Positions 1 to 7,603 are shown, counted from the first letter of the stretch. The stretch is 10,764 nucleotides of DNA from Bacteroidales bacterium UBA5537 (GCA_002426025.1 DINP01000031.1:48686-59449), one strand, 5' to 3'. A program made the numbers and translations. Notes: generated by a model not told the origin, from the letters alone.

Positions 1-1811
1 CTGTCGAGCATAGTGTTGATTACGTCAACAAAAGGGACCTGGGCTACCACTGTATGAAACAAATCGGGGCGCATATTTACTGCAGCGCCTACCAGCAAAC
101 CGCCGGCACTTCCGCCCATTATAGCGAGCTTGTCGGATGCCGTATATTTAGCTTCAATCAGCTTTTCGGCACAAGAGATAAAATCGGTAAAGGTGTTTTT
201 CTTTTTCAGGAGTTTGCCGTCCTCATACCACTGTTCGCCCATATCACTGCCGCCCCTTATCTGGGCAACAGCAAACACAAAACCGCGGTCAATCAGGCTA
301 TAAAAGCTTGAAATAAAGTAAGCATCTGAACTGGAACCATAAGAGCCATAAGAATATAGCAATGCCGGATTGCTCCCATCTTTTTTCAGGGATTTTTTGT
401 AAACCACCGACATCGGAACCTTCACACCATCGGCAGCAGTAGCCCAAACACGTTCAACAGTATAATCATCGGGATTAAACCCGCCCGGAATTTCCTGTTG
501 CTTCAGCAAGGTGCTTTTACCGCTGGTCATATCATAGTCGTAAACGCTGGTCGGCCTGTTTAGTGAAGTGTATCCATAGCGCAGGCTGGTCGAAGTGTAT
601 TCGGGTGTTCCGCTGGTATAGGCAGTATAAACCGGTTCGGGGAAATTGATGGTTTGTTTTTTCCCATCTTTCAGGCCCATAACCATAATCTCGACCAGTC
701 CGTTTTTCCGGATTTCAGCCGAAAGGAAATTCTGGAAAACATCAAGACCTTCAATCTTGGCATCTTTATCATGAGGAATCACTACTTTCCAGGTTGAGCG
801 GTCTTCATACCCTTTTAGCGGGGCTTCATATACCATCGAGTTCAGATTCTCGCGGTCCTTATACTGAATAAAGAATTTATCCTTGTGGTGATAAACGTGA
901 TACTCAACGTCTTTAACACGTGGCAGAAATACCTTAAACTTGCCGTTTGGCTCATTGGCCGGCAGATAGAGGTATTCAGATGTGGTAAAACTGGCTGAAG
1001 TAATAAATAGAAAGTCTTTGGTTTTGCTTTTGCCGATATTGAGAATAAACTGCTCGTTGGGCTCTTCGAAAACAAGTTCATCGGCATTGCCTGAACCAAT
1101 GGTGTGGCGATAAACCCTGTAAGCCCTGAGTGCATCGTTACCAACGGTATAAAAAAGCGTTTCGCTGTCGTTGGCCCAGGCGAAGCCCTGCACCTTATCA
1201 ATGTTTACCGGGAGATCGAGACCTGTCGTAAGGTCCTTAACTTTTAGCGTAAAATCGGCAAAAGAGCCGGTTTCGTTTGATACGAAAGCAGCCATTTTGT
1301 TGTCGTTGCTCACATCATAACCTGCAAACATAAATGCCGGTTTACCTTCGGCCAGCTTGTTTACATCAAAAATTACCTCTTCGGCTGCCGAAATGCTTCC
1401 CATTTTGCGGCAATAAATCCGGTACTGTTTTCCTTCTTCGGTTCGGGAATAGTAGTAATATCCGTTGTCGAGTTGCGGAACTGTTTCGTCTGTCTCTTTA
1501 ATGCGGCCTTTCATCTCGGTAAAAAGCTTCTCCTGCAGGGGCAGTGTTGATTGCATAACTGTGTCGCAATAGGTATTTTCAGCGTTCAGGTAGGCAATTA
1601 CATCTGGATTTGTTTTGTCTTTCAGCCAGAAATAATTATCGGTTCGTTGATTCCCAAATTCGGTAAAAACATTTGGGTTTACTGCGGCAAGTGGTGGTGC
1701 CGGAAAATCGCTTTGCTGGGTTATTTTCACGTTTTTATCTGGTGTTGGGTTACAGGCAGCCAAAGACAAAGCAATGGCAATAGCCGGAAGAAATATGTTT
1801 CCTCGTGACAT
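1..1811 (-). CDS. ptrB: oligopeptidase B (S9A serine peptidase), lipoprotein form, 3' end cut off by window
   Basis: This is a serine peptidase of the prolyl oligopeptidase clan, closest by recognition to oligopeptidase B, which cleaves peptides after basic residues. The frame is open from the ATG at 1811-1809 to the window edge, giving 603 residues. The N-terminus is a lipoprotein signal, MSRGNIFLPAIAIALSLAAC, with the lipobox Cys at 20, so the product is probably membrane-anchored outside the cytoplasm. Residues ~30-100 include the family start (FTEFGNQRTDNYFWLKD), followed by a ~300-residue propeller region. The catalytic domain shows YGSYG near 500, then MGGSAGGLLVGAAVNMRPDLF with nucleophile Ser568 (codon at 110-108), then VVAQVPFVDVINTMLD at the edge. 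The catalytic Asp and His must lie beyond the window. The family is usually ~690-710 aa, so roughly 100 residues are missing. The gene is separated from the upstream array by 340 bp and a terminator-like hairpin, so it is probably a separate transcription unit. Confidence 0.93.
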   Translation of the reverse strand, partial: MSRGNIFLPAIAIALSLAACNPTPDKNVKITQQSDFPAPPLAAVNPNVFTEFGNQRTDNYFWLKDKTNPDVIAYLNAENTYCDTVMQSTLPLQEKLFTEMKGRIKETDETVPQLDNGYYYYSRTEEGKQYRIYCRKMGSISAAEEVIFDVNKLAEGKPAFMFAGYDVSNDNKMAAFVSNETGSFADFTLKVKDLTTGLDLPVNIDKVQGFAWANDSETLFYTVGNDALRAYRVYRHTIGSGNADELVFEEPNEQFILNIGKSKTKDFLFITSASFTTSEYLYLPANEPNGKFKVFLPRVKDVEYHVYHHKDKFFIQYKDRENLNSMVYEAPLKGYEDRSTWKVVIPHDKDAKIEGLDVFQNFLSAEIRKNGLVEIMVMGLKDGKKQTINFPEPVYTAYTSGTPEYTSTSLRYGYTSLNRPTSVYDYDMTSGKSTLLKQQEIPGGFNPDDYTVERVWATAADGVKVPMSVVYKKSLKKDGSNPALLYSYGSYGSSSDAYFISSFYSLIDRGFVFAVAQIRGGSDMGEQWYEDGKLLKKKNTFTDFISCAEKLIEAKYTASDKLAIMGGSAGGLLVGAAVNMRPDLFHTVVAQVPFVDVINTMLD

Positions 1812-1940
1812 GGATGTGTTTTTTTGAAAATTTCAGGATGTAAAAGTAGAAAAAACTTATCTGCTTATTTGTTTCGGACGTGAGAATATCAAAAACAGAG
1901 GGAGATGGTATTTCATACTTATTATCAGACTTGGTTATAA

Positions 1941-2076
1941 ACCACAATAGGCACAGTAGGCACATAGAAAGACACATAGAAACGTTATAGAATTCAGAAA
2001 TATCAACGAATGACAGTGTACTTTATTCTTTGTGATCTATTCTCGCAAAAGCGGGATAATTTATGCCTATTGTGGT
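1941..2076. repeat. 136-bp degenerate inverted-repeat element
   Basis: The 13-bp ends are exact inverted copies: accacaataggca at 1941-1953 and tgcctattgtggt at 2064-2076. Inside are short, staggered direct repeats: taggcaca at 1948-1955 and 1957-1964, and cacataga at 1961-1968 and 1973-1980. A small hairpin (tctcgc-aaaa-gcggga, one G-T pair) sits around 2041-2056. It has no coding capacity. It resembles the non-coding interspersed 'cacatag' type repeats I associate with some Bacteroidota intergenic regions, but that family assignment is from memory. No clear target-site duplication flanks it. Confidence 0.5.
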
Positions 2077-2098
2077 AAATTTTTTGTTTTCAACAGAA

Positions 2099-2139
2099 AT
2101 CCCCTTATAGCAAATGAAGGCCACTTGATTAAAGGGGAT
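2099..2139 (-). terminator. candidate terminator of the array, after the last T9SS gene
   Basis: There is an 8-bp perfect stem, atcccctt (2099-2106) with aaggggat (2132-2139), and a 25-nt loop. Read on the minus strand it begins 12 nt after the stop codon and is followed by TTTCTGTTG, a weak T-rich tail. The position suits termination of the six-gene array. It is unrelated to the hairpin after the other two T9SS genes. Confidence 0.5.
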
Positions 2140-2151
2140 ATGCAGTACAAC

Positions 2152-3630
2152 TTATTCCTTTACCCACTTCCCGCTGCCAATTACCCGGTTTGATGCTGTA
2201 ATCCGGTAAATATAGGTTCCCTGTTTTAGCAGGCTGGTTGCAATGCGTTGCATGTCAGCCTGCAGAAATTCTTCAAGCACAAGCCTGCCATTGATATCAA
2301 ACAACTGAAAATCTGCAGATTTGTGCTGTACGGCAAGTTTTACCTGTAAAAATTCATTGCCTGGATTGGGTAAAACAATGGCTTCCTGTGTGATGGGCTT
2401 TTCCGGGTTGTCCACATTTACAATAAGCCCTTCGCTGTTTACTTTAAGGACAAAGGGGTCAGTTTGATATAGGTGTGGAATTGCATTTGCATCATACCGT
2501 GTACCAACAACCATAACGCCGCCATCACTTGTCCCTTTAATATCATAAGACATATAAAAAGCCTCTCCACCATAAAAATGTTGATCTATCAATTCTAGTG
2601 AGCTATCTAGTCTGTTCAACTGAATCCAGGAAGGGGATGCCTGCCATGGCCATTGCCCAGCTTCCAAATTGTAAATACCAACTACCCATGCTATTGAATC
2701 CAAATAAATTATATTTTTTGCGCCTCCAGTGTTTGTAATAGTATCTGGATTATCTTGAATTTCAGTTAGATTATATAGCTCATTACTAATGTAGTCACCT
2801 TGCGCAACAAATAAATGATCATTCACCTGAAAATGATTTATTGTTGACGCAAGAATAAAAGAATTATTGAAGTTATTTATTCCGGTATTAGAATGAATCA
2901 ATACATCTGGTTCACTCACTGATAAATAATTGAGATCACTGTCAAGGTCAAGTAATTTAATAGTTCCCTTATCATTGATTGATAAACCGGAATAAACAAC
3001 TTTGATTCCATTATTAACTGGGTTAGAAACTATATCTGTAGGAAAATGAAAGCCTGGAGCAGATGGCAAATAGTATGATAAACTATCTCCCTCAATATTT
3101 ATTTTTAAAACCGATAGGTCTAAACTTGGATAACCAACTCTTCTTAACCCTGAAAGAATATATAATATTGAATCCGAAATGCAAATGCTTTCCTGGGGAA
3201 TGTTTTTAAATGATATTCCGAAATTGAAAGATTGTTTATTTATTGATTCCAAGGACTCATTAATATGCCAGATACTGATATAATTAATTGATGCTGAATC
3301 CTCTGACCCAATGACAATGTATGGTTGATCTGGATCATTGATCTTAATAATTTGAGAAAGGAAAGAAGTTTTATTAGTGGAAATAAACGTTGCGATTTGT
3401 TGAACTTCGCCATTTGAGTCTATTTTTCTCAATTCACCCTGCAAAACCTGTGTTCCAACACCGATCTCTGTAATTCCACAAAGTATGAATCCTGAATCAT
3501 CTGTTTCAACAGATGAATATACCTCATTGGTTTCAGGGCTATTGTAAACTTTAAAAAAATTAGTTTGGCTCTTGGATTCTTCCCAGACTAAGACAAATGT
3601 TGTAAGGAAAAAAAGTGTTAGAATCTTCAT
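2152..3630 (-). CDS. T9SS-sorted secreted protein, module 1
   Basis: This 492-aa protein is predicted to be exported by Sec and then the type IX system; its molecular function is unknown. The N-terminus (residues 1-21) is a signal peptide with cleavage likely at KS|Q22, leaving Gln first. The body (~25-385) is beta-rich, with propeller-like strands such as SSVETDDSGFILCG and TSDGGVMVVGTRYD, and no catalytic motif I recognise. The end is a type A T9SS sorting domain: PNPGNEFLQVKL at ~421, QLFDINGRLVLEE, GTYIYRI and terminal GSGKWVKE, as in the Por secretion tail family. It is the most diverged of the three paralogues in the body (PSWIQLNRLDSSLELIDQHFYGG where the others have PTWIQLS...DQFYYGG), yet the last ~100 codons are almost identical in DNA. 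It lies 165 bp downstream of its lipoprotein partner and is the last gene of the array. Confidence 0.88.
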   Translation of the reverse strand: MKILTLFFLTTFVLVWEESKSQTNFFKVYNSPETNEVYSSVETDDSGFILCGITEIGVGTQVLQGELRKIDSNGEVQQIATFISTNKTSFLSQIIKINDPDQPYIVIGSEDSASINYISIWHINESLESINKQSFNFGISFKNIPQESICISDSILYILSGLRRVGYPSLDLSVLKINIEGDSLSYYLPSAPGFHFPTDIVSNPVNNGIKVVYSGLSINDKGTIKLLDLDSDLNYLSVSEPDVLIHSNTGINNFNNSFILASTINHFQVNDHLFVAQGDYISNELYNLTEIQDNPDTITNTGGAKNIIYLDSIAWVVGIYNLEAGQWPWQASPSWIQLNRLDSSLELIDQHFYGGEAFYMSYDIKGTSDGGVMVVGTRYDANAIPHLYQTDPFVLKVNSEGLIVNVDNPEKPITQEAIVLPNPGNEFLQVKLAVQHKSADFQLFDINGRLVLEEFLQADMQRIATSLLKQGTYIYRITASNRVIGSGKWVKE

Positions 3631-3650
3631 TTTCTTTTGAATAATTAAAA

Positions 3651-3756
3651 GAGCTATCTCGAATTTAAGTGATTGAATCAGAAAATATACATAAGCACAA
3701 TTGATTTACTAACCTGCTTGAATGGCTACTTTTAATCACTAAATTTGAGATAGCTC
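3651..3756. repeat. 106-bp imperfect inverted repeat in the module 1 spacer
   Basis: The left arm is 3651-3674 (begins gagctatctc) and the right arm is 3734-3756 (ends gagatagctc). The arms pair over 23-24 positions with one substitution and one single-base bulge, around a ~59-nt interior. On the minus strand the stem is followed by TTTTAATTATTC and then the ATG of the T9SS gene 20 nt later, so it could act as a terminator or attenuator between the two genes. Its size accounts for most of the extra length of this spacer (165 bp against 65 and 68 bp). A small MITE-like insertion is the alternative; I see no target-site duplication. Confidence 0.75.
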
Positions 3757-3795
3757 CTTGGTTCATTATCTTAAATCTAATAAAACACAATACTA

Positions 3796-4752
3796 TTAAG
3801 TTGGGTTTTCAATCTTAAAACCATAGTACAAAGTGTAGTAATGAATCTTATACCATGCTCCACCACCTGAAATCATATCCCAGTGTACTTCAACTGTTTT
3901 ATACACCCGTCCTAGTGCTTGTTGCTGTTTTACCCCTTTAATATAATCAAACTTACTTAGGTAATAATTCAGCTCATCTGGCGAAATGCAGTATTCCTCT
4001 GTTGGTGGGTTTCCTGTGCCTTCAATTCCAAATATCATATAATTTCCATACGGGTTATTCAGATCATCGAATTCGTATCCATAGGCTCCGAGAGCCCAAA
4101 CTGAAGTATAATATCCTGGCCCAGGTACTGCAATCGGATTTCTGAATTTCCTTTGTAATTCAGTTGAGGCATCTTTCCCAATAAAACCGGAAAATCCGCC
4201 GCATTTGCCTAAACCAAGGCCCCAGACCCAATAATCAGTTGGGCCAAAAGGATAATAATTAAGACCGATACTGGGTAAGCCACCTGAAAGAGTAACCACA
4301 AGGTTTTTTTCTCCGCTTTTCAGGCCGGTCTCTTCAATAATAAGATCAACAATAACAAACGTATAATCTTCATTACCGCTTTGTTGCTGTATATCTGCAG
4401 CCCATGCATTAATGGTTGTGTAAAGATTGTTCAGCTCGTTAAGGCTGATTTGCCCGTCGGTTACGGTAACTGTAAGTGTGTTGTGGTAAAAGTCAACATC
4501 GCCAAAATTAAGGTCGTTGTATGCTTGTTCAAGGTTTAGCAAGCCTTCCAGATACCATTCGGCGCTGTCGGCAGCCATGGTTTCGCCGCTTTTCGATTGC
4601 AGGTCCTGCTTAAAAGCTTTCAGTTGCCTGGTTATAATTGAAACCTCTGTATTGGTTTGTCCGTCTTTAATTTCTGCTTTTTCTTTTTGGCAGGAAGTGA
4701 TTGTAATCGCACCTATTAAAATGAGTCCGATGAAATAATGTATTTTTTTCAT
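3796..4752 (-). CDS. lipoprotein of unknown function, module 1
   Basis: This is a 318-aa predicted lipoprotein; I do not recognise the family. The signal ends in the lipobox ITSC with Cys21, then QKEKAE. Residues 22-60 are charged and probably helical or a linker. Residues ~64-125 (DSAEWYLEGLLNLEQAYNDL to INAWAADIQQQ) are followed by a beta-type stretch (YTFVIVDLIIEETGL) and a glycine/aromatic segment (YYPFGPTDYWVWGLGLGKCGG). Then comes ELQRKFRNPIAVPGPGYY (~198-215), invariant in all copies. Two cysteines, Cys184 and Cys255, may pair. Residues 22-50 match copy 3 better, residues 51-215 are almost identical to copy 2, and residues ~216-300 differ from both (VWALGAYGYEFDD, VHWDMISGGGAWY). It is preceded by a candidate promoter and followed by its T9SS partner. 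Confidence 0.85.
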   Translation of the reverse strand: MKKIHYFIGLILIGAITITSCQKEKAEIKDGQTNTEVSIITRQLKAFKQDLQSKSGETMAADSAEWYLEGLLNLEQAYNDLNFGDVDFYHNTLTVTVTDGQISLNELNNLYTTINAWAADIQQQSGNEDYTFVIVDLIIEETGLKSGEKNLVVTLSGGLPSIGLNYYPFGPTDYWVWGLGLGKCGGFSGFIGKDASTELQRKFRNPIAVPGPGYYTSVWALGAYGYEFDDLNNPYGNYMIFGIEGTGNPPTEEYCISPDELNYYLSKFDYIKGVKQQQALGRVYKTVEVHWDMISGGGAWYKIHYYTLYYGFKIENPT

Positions 4753-4807
4753 GATAAAATGAGGTATTAAATTGATAATAAATAATTTGAATTACACTGC
4801 ACCAGAT

Positions 4808-4838
4808 CATAGTTAAGGGGGCTTAAACCTTCCTTCAA
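4808..4838 (-). promoter_or_regulatory. candidate promoter of module 1
   Basis: On the minus strand CCTTG (TTG at 4838-4836) is followed after 20 nt by TAACTATG (4815-4808). This resembles the Bacteroidota -33 TTTG / -7 TAnnTTTG layout, with one mismatch in the -7 box compared with module 2. The -33 box sits in a 13-bp palindrome, TTCCTTGAAGGAA (4830-4842), a possible operator. The predicted 5' leader is about 50 nt. Confidence 0.5.
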
Positions 4839-4844
4839 GGAAAT

Positions 4845-4862
4845 TATATATATATATATATA
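4845..4862. repeat. (TA)9 tract upstream of module 1 promoter
   Basis: Nine uninterrupted TA dinucleotides lie just upstream (minus sense) of the -33 palindrome. The same tract, with the same count, occurs before modules 2 and 3. Confidence 0.9.
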
Positions 4863-4965
4863 GTGCATAATAGATAAGTATTAGACATTTATTTAATGTT
4901 TAAAACACTAATGTAGATAAATTATTGTTCAAGTATCATTAAAGTTGATGAAATATATTTTAAGC

Positions 4966-5040
4966 TAAAAGGCAATTATTTTTGAGATGGGAGTATCGGC
5001 ATGGCTTGCCGCACTCCCCTATAATTCATTAAAAGCCTCG
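4966..5040. repeat. 75-bp junction block between modules 2 and 1
   Basis: This block starts right after the conserved upstream sequence ending attttaagc and ends next to the stop codon of T9SS gene 2. It matches 7762-7836 base for base as far as I can read, but it is absent upstream of module 3 (sequence departs at 10560) and downstream of module 1 (departs at 2150). It holds the hairpin listed at 4989-5018. Confidence 0.8.
4989..5018 (-). terminator. hairpin after T9SS gene 2, possible terminator
   Basis: The stem is gggagt (4989-4994) with actccc (5013-5018), then an inner stem cggca with tgccg around a tggct loop. It lies 23 nt after the stop codon of the module 2 T9SS gene. There is no strong T run after it on either strand (minus strand continues ATCTCAAAAATAA), so it could be a processing or stability hairpin. 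Confidence 0.55.
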
Positions 5041-5041
5041 C

Positions 5042-6526
5042 TTATTCCTTCACCCACTTCCCGCTGCCAATTACCCGGTTTGATGCTGTAATCCGGTAAA
5101 TATAGGTTCCCCGTTTTAGTGTGCCGGTTGCAATGCGCTGCATATCAGCCTGTAAATGTTCTTCAAGCACAAGCCTGCCATTGATATCAAACAACTGAAA
5201 ATCTGCAGATTTGTGCTGTACGGCAAGTTTAACCTGTAAAAATTCATTGCCGGGATTGGGTAACACAATGGCTTCCTGTGCTATGGGCTTTTCTGGGTTG
5301 TCCACATTTACAATAAGGCCTTCGTTGTTTACTTTAAGGACAAAGGGGTCTCTTTGATGAACCAGTGGAATTGCATTTGGATTATAGTAATTCCCAACGA
5401 TCATTATTCCGTCATCACTCGTGGAAATGATATCATAAGGGAAATATAAACCATTACCTCCATAATAAAACTGATCGGTGAGTTCAAAGTTTGAATTCAT
5501 TTTGCTTAGCTGAATCCAGGTTGGATCAGGTTGCCAAAACGTGGAAGGATCCAAATTGTATATGCCCACACTCCAGATACTGGAATCTGAAACCAGAATA
5601 CTGTTTCCTGAACCTGCATAGGTAATTGTATCCGTTGAACAGTATATGGCAGTGCTGTCAAGTAGTTCATTGTTATTATCATAAATTAAATTGCAGAGGC
5701 AATCTTCTCCGGTGGGTTTTGAAAGGGTCCCTGAAATAATATAAGAATCATTGTTATAGTTAGTAGTTCTACAGGTAATACTTCTAAAGTTATAATCCGG
5801 CTCAAACTCAGAAAGGTAATTTAAGTCCATATCAAACGAAAACAATCGCACAAAACCTCTCTCTTTTACTGAAGCTCCGGCAATAAGAACCTTTAATTGA
5901 TGATTCAAAGAATCATAAATAATATTCCCGGGATTCCGTATAGTGTGCCATAATGGGAAGTAGCTTTTCACTGAATAAGTAAGGAGATTAAATTTTATTA
6001 GAGAAAAATCAACAGTCGTTAAAGGAGGACGAAAAAGAGCAGAAAAAAAATAAATTATTGAATCATTTACATTCACGAAAGACTGTGGAATATTGTTTAG
6101 GGAGTCGCCGAAATTTAAAGTGTATTCGTTTACAAAATTCAGATTATCATCAAGTTTCCATAATTTAAGTAGATGGTTAAATGAATTTCCGGTTACCGAA
6201 TCTATCTTACCTGTTAGGCAAAATATGTTGTCATTAGAAATACTTTTTCTTAAGGTTGAAAACAAAGATTGATTCTGATCGCTTGCAAGCACCCTTTCGT
6301 TAATTATATTTCCCTGTGCGTCAATCTTTAATAACTGAGCATTTGGGAAATTGCTTCCTGGAAAAGAGTTTTTGTACCCGCAGAGTATGAATTCCTGGGT
6401 AGAGGTTTCTGCAACAGAATACATTGTGTTGTATTCCGGGCTATTGTATATCCGCAAATATGTGTTTTGAGAAATTGCTGAAGTCAACAGAAAAAATGAA
6501 ATGATAAAAATGAAATGTTTTTTCAT
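5042..6526 (-). CDS. T9SS-sorted secreted protein, module 2
   Basis: This 494-aa paralogue has a signal peptide with hydrophobic core FIFIISFFLLTSAI and likely cleavage at S19|Q20. The body (~22-390) is beta-rich with repeated strand-like units, for example YSVAETSTQEFILCGY (36-51), DSIIYFFSALF (155-165), SYIISGT (261-267) and STSDDGIMIVGNYYNP (368-383), consistent with a propeller or Kelch-like fold. That fold is inferred, not shown. Several cysteines occur at 103, 252, 276 and 278. The sorting domain covers ~418-494 (PNPGNEFLQVKL, GTYIYRI, GKWVKE). In the type IX pathway such a tail is removed and the protein is released or attached to surface polysaccharide. The gene starts 65 bp after the lipoprotein gene of its module. 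The body groups with copy 3, and copy 1 is the outlier. Confidence 0.88.
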   Translation of the reverse strand: MKKHFIFIISFFLLTSAISQNTYLRIYNSPEYNTMYSVAETSTQEFILCGYKNSFPGSNFPNAQLLKIDAQGNIINERVLASDQNQSLFSTLRKSISNDNIFCLTGKIDSVTGNSFNHLLKLWKLDDNLNFVNEYTLNFGDSLNNIPQSFVNVNDSIIYFFSALFRPPLTTVDFSLIKFNLLTYSVKSYFPLWHTIRNPGNIIYDSLNHQLKVLIAGASVKERGFVRLFSFDMDLNYLSEFEPDYNFRSITCRTTNYNNDSYIISGTLSKPTGEDCLCNLIYDNNNELLDSTAIYCSTDTITYAGSGNSILVSDSSIWSVGIYNLDPSTFWQPDPTWIQLSKMNSNFELTDQFYYGGNGLYFPYDIISTSDDGIMIVGNYYNPNAIPLVHQRDPFVLKVNNEGLIVNVDNPEKPIAQEAIVLPNPGNEFLQVKLAVQHKSADFQLFDINGRLVLEEHLQADMQRIATGTLKRGTYIYRITASNRVIGSGKWVKE

Positions 6527-6541
6527 CGGAATGGTACTTTA

Positions 6542-6575
6542 ATACGGGGTAAACGCGATTGCATTTACCCCGTAT
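6542..6575 (-). promoter_or_regulatory. intercistronic hairpin, module 2
   Basis: A perfect 12-bp stem is formed by 6542-6553 (atacggggtaaa) and 6564-6575 (tttaccccgtat). The 10-nt loop can add two inner pairs. The hairpin lies between the lipoprotein stop and the T9SS ATG, ending 15 nt before that ATG. No promoter could fit after it, so it is more likely a partial terminator, mRNA-stability element or translation-control hairpin than an independent end of transcription. Confidence 0.75.
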
Positions 6576-6591
6576 GATTGTGATTACTGAT

Positions 6592-7548
6592 TTATTCTCC
6601 AAATTCGATCTTTACACCATAATAAAGCTTATAGATATGAATATGAAGCCAGTATCCTATTCCAGGGCTATCTGTATTGATTACTTCTACTGTCTTATAT
6701 TGTTTATTGGGTGGATTTTTTGTATTCCGGATAAAATCAAATTTACTTAGGTAGTAGTTCAGATCATTCGGTGAAAGGCATTGATCAAATTCATTATTTG
6801 TACCTCCTTGACTATATAACATTGTTCCAGCATACGGAGCATTTTCAGGGTCGTCAAATTCCGTGTCAAACCCAGGCACGACATCTATTCGAACAACATC
6901 AGTATAATACCCAGGTCCTGGCACAGCAATAGGATTTCTAAATTTCCGCTGCAATTCTGTAGAGGCATCTTTCCCTGTAGATCCGGAAAATCCTCCACAT
7001 TTGCCTAAACCATACCCCCAATACCAATAATCAGTTGTCCCAAAAGGATAATAATTAAGACCAATACTGGGTAAGCCACCTGAAAGAGTAACAACGAGGT
7101 TCTTTTCTCCGCTTTTCAGGCCGGTCTCTTCAATAATAAGATCAACAATATCAAACGTATAATCTTCATTACCGCTTTGTTGCTGTATATCTGCAGCCCA
7201 TGCATTAATGGTTGTGTAAAGATTGTTCAGCTCGTTAAGGCTGATTTGCCCGTCGGTTACGGTAACTGTAAGTGTGTTGTGGTAAAAGTCAACATCGCCA
7301 AAATTAAGGTCGTTGTATGCTTGTTCAAGGTTTAGCAAGCCTTCCAGATACCATTCGGCGCTGTCGGCAGCCATGGTTTCGCCGCTTTTCGATTGCAGGT
7401 TCTGCTTAAAGGTTTGCAGTTGTTTGGTTATTTTTGAAACCTCTTTGTTTGCTTTTTCATCTTTAATTTCTGCTTTTTCTTTTTGGCAGGAAGTGATTGT
7501 AATTGCACCCATTAAAATGAGTCCAATGAAATAATGTATTTTTTTCAT
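6592..7548 (-). CDS. lipoprotein of unknown function, module 2
   Basis: This 318-aa paralogue has signal MKKIHYFIGLILMGAITITS and lipobox Cys21. Between residues 51 and 215 I count six differences from copy 1, and the DNA coding for residues ~60-150 reads as nearly identical. Residues 30-50 (EKANKEVSKITKQLQTFKQN) differ from both other copies. From ~224 on (VVPGFDTEFDDPENAPY, EFDQCLSPNDLNYYLSKFDFI) it resembles copy 3, not copy 1. Cys184 and Cys257 are shared. No enzymatic motif is visible. The C-terminus alternates aromatic and basic residues (LHIHIYKLYYGVKIEFGE), like a beta-strand. It has its own candidate promoter in a 289-bp upstream spacer and probably shares a transcript with the T9SS gene 65 bp downstream. 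Confidence 0.85.
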   Translation of the reverse strand: MKKIHYFIGLILMGAITITSCQKEKAEIKDEKANKEVSKITKQLQTFKQNLQSKSGETMAADSAEWYLEGLLNLEQAYNDLNFGDVDFYHNTLTVTVTDGQISLNELNNLYTTINAWAADIQQQSGNEDYTFDIVDLIIEETGLKSGEKNLVVTLSGGLPSIGLNYYPFGTTDYWYWGYGLGKCGGFSGSTGKDASTELQRKFRNPIAVPGPGYYTDVVRIDVVPGFDTEFDDPENAPYAGTMLYSQGGTNNEFDQCLSPNDLNYYLSKFDFIRNTKNPPNKQYKTVEVINTDSPGIGYWLHIHIYKLYYGVKIEFGE

Positions 7549-7603
7549 GATAAAATGAGGTATTAAATTGATAATAAATAATTTGAATTATACTGCACCA
7601 AAT

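Larger units (their letters stand above)
1812..2151. other. 340-bp intergenic region between the array and ptrB
   Basis: No credible gene is seen here; short open frames in the region are AT-rich and overlap ptrB antisense or out of frame. It holds a terminator-like hairpin just after the last array gene and a degenerate inverted-repeat element, both listed separately. A ptrB promoter is expected in the lower part, but I found no convincing TTTG / TAnnTTTG pair on the minus strand. Confidence 0.6.

Noticed and set aside
54..1808. Short plus-strand frames at 54-311 and 1551-1808 and minus-strand frame 842-1201
   Set aside because: All overlap the long, motif-rich oligopeptidase B frame and have no recognisable domains.
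1750..1977. Minus-strand frame of 75 codons upstream of ptrB
   Set aside because: It overlaps the ptrB start out of frame and runs through the degenerate repeat element; composition is not gene-like.
4517..4738. Open frames on the plus strand opposite the lipoprotein 5' ends, recurring at 7313-7534 and 10022-10333 with similar sequences
   Set aside because: They are antisense to clear lipoprotein coding sequence, and their similarity follows from the duplication of the sense gene. No separate start signals support them.
6559..6750. Small plus-strand frame overlapping the end of lipoprotein 2
   Set aside because: It spans the intercistronic hairpin and antisense coding DNA, and no counterpart exists in modules 1 and 3.
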